Below are positions 1 to 5,211 of a stretch of 5,211 bases of DNA, piece by piece (position 1 is the stretch's first letter; each line of letters begins with the position of its first letter). The notes below the pieces were generated by a model. It ran no database searches, was not told where the DNA came from, and was given only the letters and a program-made list of their open reading frames with translations. Origin of the DNA: an uncultured Erysipelotrichaceae bacterium (lineage in GTDB: Bacteria > Bacillota_I > Bacilli_A > RF39 > UBA660); NCBI GenBank assembly GCA_902766815.1, contig CACXEZ010000170.1:1-5211 (forward strand), read 5' to 3'. Made by a program: the position numbers and the translations under genes.

Positions 1-940
1 AGATTTTTGAAAATAATTTTATTAACTTTAACCTATCCAATATCATAAAGGTATGAATATAAAAATGAATTTGTTTTATTTCTCCTTTTGGACAATGTTT
101 TATATATTGATTATTTCTATAATTTGGAATATTTTTCCTTAACCAATCAAAAAACTTTTTATATTCCATCATCATTTCTTTAGAAGATGCAGTCTTTCCT
201 GAATATAATAAATACCATATTAAATATCTAATAATAAAATATTGATTCAATTCCACATTATCTATTTCTTCATAATTAATTTTTTGAACTAATCCTAAAA
301 TATCTACCTTTTGATTAAAACCCTTATGAACTGTATTAGATAAAGAACTAGGATTATAGTAATAAAAATAACCAACATCATCAACTATATCTATTTTAGG
401 ATTTTTAGAATAAGCTAAAACATTAAAATAAACATCTTCACTTGCTGAAGTATCTAGAAATTCTATTTGATGACTTTCAAGAAAACTTTTTTTATACATT
501 TTACAATAAGGAGCCACTACAACATATTTGGCAAATTCTCCTTTTTTTAATTTTCTTACAAAGTCTACGTGTTCTCCCGTTACTTTTTGATAGCCGCCTA
601 TTACCAAATCCAAGTCACCTTTCTGAATAGCTTGATAATAATGCTCTATATAATCTGGTAAAACATAATCATCACTATCTATAAACATAACGTATTTCCC
701 CTTAGACAGTTTAATTCCTTTATTTCTTGTCTTAGCTGGTCCCATATTCTTTTGATCAAATACTCTTATTTTCTTATTATTTTTATAAGTTTCTAATATT
801 TCCAATGAAGAATCTTTAGAACCGTCATTAATTAGAATTAATTCATAATTTTGAAAGGTTTGTTTAATAAGACTATCAATACATCTTTTTAAATATTTTT
901 CTACATTATAAACCGGAATTATTACACTTACTTCAGGCAT
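1..940 (-). CDS. GT2 family glycosyltransferase, 3' end cut off by the window edge
   Basis: I read 313 codons from ATG (938-940) to the window edge without a stop, so the C-terminus is missing. The protein starts MPEVSVIIPVYN, the classic opening of a GT-A fold family 2 transferase. It has NDGS at residues 38-41 (nucleotide binding), DSDD at 88-91 (DxD metal/nucleotide-sugar site) and a SED acidic motif at 167-169, where this family carries its catalytic base. No membrane segment is evident in the visible part, so it probably acts at the cytoplasmic membrane face, adding one sugar to a lipid-linked glycan. Donor and acceptor sugars cannot be told from sequence. The start overlaps the end of the upstream flippase gene by 8 bases (ATGCCTGA), and a GAGGGAA ribosome binding site at 951-957 lies inside that gene. 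The family call is firm; specificity is unknown. Confidence 0.93.
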   Translation of the reverse strand, partial: MPEVSVIIPVYNVEKYLKRCIDSLIKQTFQNYELILINDGSKDSSLEILETYKNNKKIRVFDQKNMGPAKTRNKGIKLSKGKYVMFIDSDDYVLPDYIEHYYQAIQKGDLDLVIGGYQKVTGEHVDFVRKLKKGEFAKYVVVAPYCKMYKKSFLESHQIEFLDTSASEDVYFNVLAYSKNPKIDIVDDVGYFYYYNPSSLSNTVHKGFNQKVDILGLVQKINYEEIDNVELNQYFIIRYLIWYLLYSGKTASSKEMMMEYKKFFDWLRKNIPNYRNNQYIKHCPKGEIKQIHFYIHTFMILDRLKLIKLFSKI

Positions 941-2192
941 TATTATTCACTTCCCTCTTTTGCTTTAGAATTGAAGTAATAGTTAGCAAGACAAATAAAA
1001 TAAACAACGCTAACATGGTAATACAATAAGCCAAACAGGCACCGTTTACTCCATCTTTTATAATAAAATAATTTGATAAGATTAATGAAATTACGACGCC
1101 AATAACATCTACTATTGTTTGTCTAAAAATTACTCTCATAGAAATTAATATATTTGACAACATGGCAACGCTTCCATATAAAGTAGCCCCACACATTACA
1201 ATTACTAGAGATGACTTGTACTCTTTTAAATCTAATTTATAGATTAATTCCAACAAAGGTATTCCAAACATATAAGATGCTATGGTTGATAAAACACCAA
1301 ATAGAAAAACAAGAGCAACCATTTTTATAATAGTAATAGTAAATTTTTTGATATCTACTTCTAATGCTGTTTTTAAGTTCATTAAAAATGGATGTAATAT
1401 GAATTGAGCAATCAATACAACAACAGAAGCAGGCATAATTAATATACCAAAAATAGTACTAAAACTATCTTCCATATTAGCATCAATTACATACCTTGGT
1501 ATATTTAATATATACATACTTAAAAAACTAAGACAAAAAGCAAAAAAACCTTTTTTAAAGATAGCAAGAATATGTTCTTTATTCACTTTTTGTAGATTAA
1601 ACTTCTTTAGACAAATATTTCTACAATCGTAAAAAAACACAATCAAAATGTAAGTTATCACTAACATAACAGATGAAGCCAACACATTTCTAGTTAAAGA
1701 ATCTGTTAGCAAAAATACTATAAATCCTATTAGATTTTTTAGAGTTAAAGAAATACCTACCTTATATAAGGCATACTCTTTTTGAAAAAAAGCGTAAGCC
1801 ACTTCTGAAAAAGCCTCAAAAGTTTTTAATAAACATAAGACTAATACAATACTACTCTTCCATAAACTATAATGTTTTATTTTAATAAACATAAAAGAGA
1901 TAAATAACATGCTCAAACAAGTTAAAATTTTATGAAAAAAATAGTCGTTATCTGTAATAGAAGAAGTATCTGTCACTTGATACACTCTTCCAGAATATAC
2001 TCCAATAATGTTAAAAAAGTTAGCTGTAGAAAAAGCAAGAGTAAAAATTCCAGCATCATCAATTCCATTGATTCTTGTGACAACTATTAAGAAAAATAGT
2101 GAATTAAAAGCATTTATGCCAGAACCTAAAGTATTCCAAAAAATATCTTTTCTTATATTTTGATTTTTCTTTGACTTATTTTTCATCTTCAT
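933..2192 (-). CDS. Wzx-like polysaccharide flippase (MOP/MATE superfamily)
   Basis: This 419-residue, very hydrophobic protein has many predicted transmembrane helices and a basic N-terminus (KNKSKKNQNIRK), a length usual for Wzx-type O-antigen/capsule repeat-unit exporters. Residues 17-40 resemble the first helix of the family (FWNTLGSGINAFNSLFFLIV). A segment at 64-75 (GVYSGRVYQVTD) matches the G-Y-x-R-x-Q-x-TD pattern I associate with Firmicutes flippases. The inferred role is moving undecaprenyl-diphosphate-linked oligosaccharide across the cytoplasmic membrane. The start overlaps the DUF2304 gene by 17 bases. A modest AAAGAGAA site at 2198-2205 supports ATG 2190-2192, although a second ATG two codons later (2184-2186) is possible. 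It stops with TGA inside the next gene. Teichoic-acid or other lipid-linked glycan export are alternatives; the superfamily call is solid, the cargo is not known. Confidence 0.88.
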   Translation of the reverse strand: MKMKNKSKKNQNIRKDIFWNTLGSGINAFNSLFFLIVVTRINGIDDAGIFTLAFSTANFFNIIGVYSGRVYQVTDTSSITDNDYFFHKILTCLSMLFISFMFIKIKHYSLWKSSIVLVLCLLKTFEAFSEVAYAFFQKEYALYKVGISLTLKNLIGFIVFLLTDSLTRNVLASSVMLVITYILIVFFYDCRNICLKKFNLQKVNKEHILAIFKKGFFAFCLSFLSMYILNIPRYVIDANMEDSFSTIFGILIMPASVVVLIAQFILHPFLMNLKTALEVDIKKFTITIIKMVALVFLFGVLSTIASYMFGIPLLELIYKLDLKEYKSSLVIVMCGATLYGSVAMLSNILISMRVIFRQTIVDVIGVVISLILSNYFIIKDGVNGACLAYCITMLALFILFVLLTITSILKQKREVNNNA

Positions 2193-2523
2193 TCACATTC
2201 TCTTTCATCAATGAAATCTCCTGAATTAATAACCTAATTTTTTTATCTTGATGAGAATTAATAACAGTATTTGTAATATTAATTACTACTAGTACAGCTA
2301 TTAATAAAGAAAGAACCATATTAGATGCTGTCTGGAATCCTAATAATTTTGTAATATAATTAAGAAGGCCTGGAACAAACAAACAAATTAACAGAGCAAG
2401 AAATAACACTAACCATACCAAAGAATATTTAATATTAATCTTTTCTTTTCTAATCAAATATAAAATAAGTAATATAATAAATATACTGAATAAAAAAAAA
2501 AAAAAAATTAAATTACCACTCAT
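2176..2523 (-). CDS. DUF2304-type small membrane protein
   Basis: This 115-residue protein has three hydrophobic helices at about 4-24, 33-50 and 68-89, then a charged, probably helical tail at 90-115. The layout and signatures (LYLIRKEKINIKYSLVW at 21-37, FVPGLLNYITKLLG at 49-62) match the DUF2304 family, small membrane proteins often encoded next to DPM1-like GT2 enzymes in glycan clusters. That is the arrangement here: its ATG shares four bases (ATGA) with the end of such a GT2. The biochemical role is not established. Helping anchor the GT2 or move its polyprenyl-phosphate sugar is a reasonable inference from context. Codons 6-11 contain a run of 16 T on the coding strand, encoding part of an Ile, four Phe and part of a Leu in helix 1, so the reading frame depends on an unstable tract. 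It is translated from a strong GGGAGGAG site within the upstream gene. Confidence 0.8.
   Translation of the reverse strand: MSGNLIFFFFLFSIFIILLILYLIRKEKINIKYSLVWLVLFLALLICLFVPGLLNYITKLLGFQTASNMVLSLLIAVLVVINITNTVINSHQDKKIRLLIQEISLMKENVNEDEK
2492..2507. repeat. 16-base A/T homopolymer tract inside a gene
   Basis: Sixteen consecutive A on the plus strand read as sixteen T in the coding strand of the DUF2304 gene, starting within codon 6. Such tracts are prone to slipped-strand mispairing and to polymerase slippage during transcription. As given, the frame is intact and yields a family-like protein. By my translation, one extra T leads to TAG after 24 codons and one fewer leads to TGA after 22 codons. 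Whether the length varies in nature cannot be seen from one sequence. Confidence 0.95.
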
Positions 2524-3239
2524 TTTTTACTCCTCCCAATACCTACTAGTAAAATAGATAAAACTACATTAAACATATAATAGATATTTTTCCAAGCTCG
2601 AATACTAGATATCCCATTCTCTCTTTCATTCATACTAACAGCTACCTCTTTAACTTTATATCCATTTTTCAACAACTCCGTAGTTGAAACTGGTTCTGGA
2701 TATTCCACAGGATAATTATCAGCAAATCTCTTAATTATTGTTCTGTCAACTGCTCTAAAGCCACTTGTAGTATCATATACCTTTTTTCCAGTAACTAGCT
2801 TGATAAAGAAAGAGATAATATTAATACCAATTCGCCTAGCCCTACTAGATTGAAACTCACTCGCTGCTTTATCAATAAATCTTGAGCCAATAACCATATC
2901 AGCATTATCACTAATAATTGGTTCTATAATATTTTTTACATACCGTACATCATGCTGCCCATCTCCATCAAACTGAACAGCTATATCATATCCACGTGCT
3001 ATAGCATACTTATATCCAGTCTGAACAGCTCCTCCAATCCCAAGATTATGAACCAAAGTAATACATGGAATATTATTTTTAAAACATATCTCTTCAGTTT
3101 TATCTCTCGAACCATCATTAATTACAATAGCATCATAATTAGTTTTATTTTTTTTATTATAATCTATTATTCTTTGATAGTTCTCTAATACATTTTCTTC
3201 TTCATTATAAGAAGGAATAATTAATAATACTTTCTTCAT
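2520..3239 (-). CDS. DPM1-like GT2 glycosyltransferase, probable undecaprenyl-phosphate sugar synthase
   Basis: This 239-residue protein is a complete GT-A domain of the DPM1-like branch of family 2. Visible motifs are IPSYNEEENV at 8-17, NDGS at 41-44, HNLGIGGAVQTGY at 64-76, DGDGQH at 91-96 (the metal-binding DxD), IGSRF at 117-121 and DTTSGFRA at 156-163. A Y-P-E-P stretch (180-183) and ERENGISSI (205-213) follow. Enzymes of this branch usually transfer a hexose from a nucleotide sugar to a polyprenyl phosphate on the cytoplasmic face. The tail has only one short hydrophobic stretch (about 221-234), so it lacks the two-helix anchor of GtrB-type relatives. The DUF2304 protein encoded next could supply membrane contact (inference). 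The start has a perfect AGGAGGT site with 6-base spacing. The stop overlaps the next start as ATGA, implying coupled translation. Sugar identity is undetermined. Confidence 0.92.
   Translation of the reverse strand: MKKVLLIIPSYNEEENVLENYQRIIDYNKKNKTNYDAIVINDGSRDKTEEICFKNNIPCITLVHNLGIGGAVQTGYKYAIARGYDIAVQFDGDGQHDVRYVKNIIEPIISDNADMVIGSRFIDKAASEFQSSRARRIGINIISFFIKLVTGKKVYDTTSGFRAVDRTIIKRFADNYPVEYPEPVSTTELLKNGYKVKEVAVSMNERENGISSIRAWKNIYYMFNVVLSILLVGIGRSKK
2530..2537 (-). promoter_or_regulatory. Ribosome binding site of the DUF2304 gene, embedded in the GT2 gene
   Basis: The coding strand reads GGGAGGAG, 6 bases before the ATG at 2521-2523. It lies within codons 235-237 (Gly-Arg-Ser) of the DPM1-like GT2, so the last codons of one protein double as the initiation signal of the next. 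With the ATGA overlap this supports coupled synthesis of the two proteins. Confidence 0.8.
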
Positions 3240-3245
3240 TTATAT

Positions 3246-3252
3246 ACCTCCT
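3246..3252 (-). promoter_or_regulatory. Consensus ribosome binding site of the DPM1-like GT2
   Basis: The coding strand reads AGGAGGT, a perfect anti-16S match, 6 bases before ATG 3237-3239. It sits in the 14-base gap after the GT-C gene, the longest gap between genes in the window. It fixes the GT2 start and suggests efficient independent initiation. Confidence 0.85.
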
Positions 3253-3253
3253 A

Positions 3254-4828
3254 TTATTTGTGCTTTGTCATTTTTTGATTCAACGTAAAATAACAAAACA
3301 TAAAAGTTCCAATAAAAACTGGCAAAAACACAGGAACAGCATATCGATCAATAATAGCGCCAGTAACAGTATGTAACATTATATGTAAAAAACTAAATCC
3401 AAAGAAAATAATAATTAAATTAAGTACTTTTCTATGAGAAATATCCTTCCTATAGTGAATTCTCATAATAACAGATGCAACCAATAAAAATGGAAGTAAT
3501 AAGAACAATAATTTAAATAACAATAAAAAAATCTTACCAAGAAAACGCATTATAACATTAAGTCCTTTAAATGCATAATTAGGTTGCTCATAGTATTGTA
3601 CCCTTTCATACATTTCAGGAAACATATAGAAAATATTAGAAGTTCCATAACTATAAGGTCTAAAACCTATCGTGACAATTTCACTAGAAAATAATAAATC
3701 AACCTTTTTATTACTATAATACCCAACTCCATCCTCTGTACTAGTAGAATAAACATCAATAATAGATAGATAATTTGTTACATAAGAATCCATAACCTTA
3801 ACTGGATGACGAACAAAGACAGAAATAATATATTTTAAAGCAGCACCAGTACTAACATTTCCATCATCACAAACTAAATAATCTGCTTCCGTAACTTTCT
3901 TACCCTCATAATAATTAATAATTAAATATTCTTTATTTTTCTTAAGTAACTTTTTTACTTCCTTCTTTTCCTTATCATTAAGTTTCGAATAATTAATATA
4001 TTGGATACTCTCTACTTCATCAGCATCATTATCAATCCTTAAAAAATCAATAGCCGTAATTAACTGATTACCAAGTGAATTTGTCGGATTTCTATCTGTA
4101 TTAGGATCATTTCCCACTTTTTTAAGAAATATATTCCATCCTTGAATACTAATAATTAAAAATATAACACAAACAAGCAAAGTACTAAAACGAACTATAA
4201 AATTTTTTAATTTTCTAACTTGAAAAATACTAATAAAACATGCAACCACCAATACAAATAAAGCACAAGAAACATATGGTTGTTTTAAAAACCACGAAAC
4301 AATAGTAAGTATAGTAAAAATAAAACTCAATAAGATATATTTTTTTGTATCTTTACAATAATCACAATCTAACCACAAAATAGCTAAATAACAAGAAACA
4401 ACTGAAATAGTAATAGCTACAAACTCTGTAAGCAAACTATGATAAAAACCATATATAATAGGGTTAATAATAACTGTAAGTATTATAATACCTGTTAAAA
4501 CATTCCTTTTTTTCTTAGAAATACTAATCTTATCAAAAAAATAAACAAGTAGTCGATAAGAAAACAACAACATAACAAGAAAATAAATATGAGTATTCAT
4601 AATAAGGCCTTGAGAAGTCTTACCAAATAATAAATTTCCAAAATAAATCACTAATGGGAAAATAGGTCCTCTAACAACATCCCAACTGTTCCAAGGCAAA
4701 ACTCTTTCGAATATATTAACATAAGACATATAATGAGCACTATCCCATAAAATAGTAACCGAATATTCAAAATAGAAAATCGTTAGTAAAAGAAACAATC
4801 CAATAATTATTCCACATTTTTTTTTCAT
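3254..4828 (-). CDS. Polytopic GT-C superfamily membrane glycosyltransferase (ArnT/PMT-like topology)
   Basis: This 524-residue integral membrane protein has about ten helices: near 6-24, 77-98, 110-127, 131-152, 163-181, 184-202, 212-230, 431-455, 468-490 and 495-515. Basic clusters at 100-108 (KISISKKKR), 205-213 and 456-467 fall on the cytoplasmic side. That places both the first loop (25-76) and a roughly 200-residue loop (231-430) outside. The first outer loop carries WDSAHY (28-33, with Asp29) and RGPIFP (53-58), the usual GT-C arrangement of a catalytic acid soon after helix 1. KQPY (182-185) and DRYAVPV (494-500) also face outside. GT-C enzymes take sugar from a polyprenyl-phosphate donor on the outer face. 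The adjacent DPM1-like GT2 is the obvious maker of that donor. The charged outer loop with an NDKEKKEVKKLL helix (284-295) recalls DUF6020-like proteins, but I hold that loosely. A Wzy-type polymerase is the main alternative. TAG of the previous gene lies 3 bases before its ATG. Confidence 0.8.
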   Translation of the reverse strand: MKKKCGIIIGLFLLLTIFYFEYSVTILWDSAHYMSYVNIFERVLPWNSWDVVRGPIFPLVIYFGNLLFGKTSQGLIMNTHIYFLVMLLFSYRLLVYFFDKISISKKKRNVLTGIIILTVIINPIIYGFYHSLLTEFVAITISVVSCYLAILWLDCDYCKDTKKYILLSFIFTILTIVSWFLKQPYVSCALFVLVVACFISIFQVRKLKNFIVRFSTLLVCVIFLIISIQGWNIFLKKVGNDPNTDRNPTNSLGNQLITAIDFLRIDNDADEVESIQYINYSKLNDKEKKEVKKLLKKNKEYLIINYYEGKKVTEADYLVCDDGNVSTGAALKYIISVFVRHPVKVMDSYVTNYLSIIDVYSTSTEDGVGYYSNKKVDLLFSSEIVTIGFRPYSYGTSNIFYMFPEMYERVQYYEQPNYAFKGLNVIMRFLGKIFLLLFKLLFLLLPFLLVASVIMRIHYRKDISHRKVLNLIIIFFGFSFLHIMLHTVTGAIIDRYAVPVFLPVFIGTFMFCYFTLNQKMTKHK

Positions 4829-4831
4829 AAA

Positions 4832-5211
4832 CTACCTCGCATTTGTAAATTGATATAACTTTTCAACCGTATTTTTAATAGCAACTCGAAAGCCTCTTGG
4901 TAACTTTCTACAAACTCTATAAACAAAATTCTTAGATGGACTTTTAACAGAAACTTTAAATCTAGCATCTAAAACATCATTATATAACTTTGATTCTTCC
5001 TCGGTTAATTGAATATCTAGCTTAGAAAAATTTCTAGAAAAATAAGTAATATATTCATCAATAATATAATCATAATCAAATTTAGCTGCCATAGCAGATG
5101 CTTGCTTTTTCATTTCTTGATATTTCTTTGGATTTTTCAACAAATGGTCAATTTTTTCAACATAACAATTAATATTATTTACTTCTTTAATAATAAAACC
5201 ATTCTTACCAT
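4832..5211 (-). CDS. GT4-type glycosyltransferase, C-terminal end only (5' part outside the window)
   Basis: The frame is open from the window edge and gives 125 visible residues before TAG at 4832-4834. It begins GKNGFIIKEVNN, matching the G-x-NGF-hydrophobic motif near the end of the GT-B fold domain in GT4 transferases. A helix DHLLKNPKKYQEMKKQA and a closing helix FDYDYIIDEYITYFSRNF follow, the usual end of the family. These enzymes retain anomeric configuration and transfer sugar from a nucleotide donor in the cytoplasm. About 65 further residues lie beyond the usual end, including a basic, possibly amphipathic segment (RKLPRGFRVAIKNTVEKLYQF) that might touch the membrane (inference). 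A TTG at 5141-5143 could be mistaken for a start, but the conserved motif upstream in frame rules that out. The donor site and the catalytic part are not visible, so the family call rests on the tail alone. Confidence 0.75.
   Translation of the reverse strand, partial: GKNGFIIKEVNNINCYVEKIDHLLKNPKKYQEMKKQASAMAAKFDYDYIIDEYITYFSRNFSKLDIQLTEEESKLYNDVLDARFKVSVKSPSKNFVYRVCRKLPRGFRVAIKNTVEKLYQFTNAR
4834..4838 (-). promoter_or_regulatory. Ribosome binding site of the GT-C gene overlapping the GT4 stop
   Basis: The coding strand reads GAGGT, followed directly by AG: the last T of the site begins the TAG stop of the GT4 gene. It lies 5 bases before ATG 4826-4828. It supports that ATG as the GT-C start and implies that ribosomes finishing the GT4 can re-initiate. 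Confidence 0.65.

Noticed and set aside
442..630. Plus-strand open frame of 62 codons
   Set aside because: It lies antisense within the GT2 coding region, whose minus-strand translation carries clear family motifs. The plus frame shows no recognisable domain.
1542..1556. A7-CC-T6 near-palindrome that could look like a terminator
   Set aside because: It has no GC-rich stem and codes for Lys-Lys-Gly-Phe-Phe in the middle of the flippase, where a terminator is not expected.
933..2522. Mycoplasma-type genetic code (TGA as tryptophan), considered because of the AT richness
   Set aside because: TGA ends two genes at the expected family lengths and at typical overlap junctions, and the tryptophan codons read are TGG.
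2952..3188. Plus-strand open frame of 78 codons, serine/isoleucine-rich
   Set aside because: It is antisense to the most conserved part of the DPM1-like GT2 (NDGS and DGDGQH motifs). Its composition is what the reverse of that AT-rich code would give.
4817..4825. Run of nine A (coding strand) just after the GT-C start codon, as a second slippage switch
   Set aside because: It simply encodes Lys-Lys-Lys, common after a start codon in AT-rich genomes. Nine bases is short relative to the T16 tract and unremarkable at this base composition.
4832..5143. A separate 103-residue gene starting at TTG 5141-5143
   Set aside because: The same frame stays open to the window edge and encodes GKNGFII and a helix typical of the GT4 C-terminus, so this is the end of a longer gene.
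1..5211. CRISPR arrays, tRNA or rRNA genes, insertion sequences, riboswitches, phage or defence genes
   Set aside because: No repeat-spacer pattern, RNA-gene signature, transposase or defence motif was seen. The window is almost wholly occupied by polysaccharide genes.

Overview
The window is AT-rich and coding-dense. Every convincing gene lies on the minus strand, so transcription runs from position 5211 towards position 1. The base composition, strong AGGAGG-type ribosome binding sites and gene content suggest a low-GC Gram-positive bacterium (Firmicutes/Bacillota); I cannot name a genus. Two genes end in TGA at sensible family lengths (933-935 and 2520-2522) and the tryptophans I read are TGG, so the standard bacterial code applies rather than the Mycoplasma code.

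The window is an internal slice of a surface-polysaccharide (capsule, exopolysaccharide or cell-wall glycan) biosynthesis operon. In transcription order it holds: the C-terminal end of a GT4-type glycosyltransferase (4832-5211, open at the window edge); a polytopic GT-C-type membrane glycosyltransferase (3254-4828); a DPM1-like GT2 polyprenyl-phosphate glycosyltransferase (2520-3239); a three-helix DUF2304-type membrane protein (2176-2523); a Wzx-like polysaccharide flippase (933-2192); and a GT2 glycosyltransferase (1-940, running off the other edge). Successive genes are separated by 3 or 14 bases or overlap by 4, 17 or 8 bases. There is no room for an internal promoter between genes and no visible terminator, so one polycistronic message with translational coupling is the natural reading. 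No stretch over 300 bases lacks a gene.

A plausible joint role, inferred from families, is as follows. The GT4 and the distal GT2 add sugars to an undecaprenyl-linked repeat unit in the cytoplasm, and the Wzx-like protein flips that unit across the membrane. The DPM1-like GT2, the DUF2304 protein and the GT-C enzyme form a second branch: an undecaprenyl-phosphate sugar is made inside and used outside to decorate the glycan. No polymerase (Wzy), chain-length regulator or priming transferase is in the window.

Most of this is ordinary for such a locus. The most notable local signal is a 16-base homopolymer at codons 6-11 of the DUF2304 gene. A one-base length change there would end translation within about 25 codons, which makes it a candidate contingency (phase-variation) site, or a place to suspect an assembly error.
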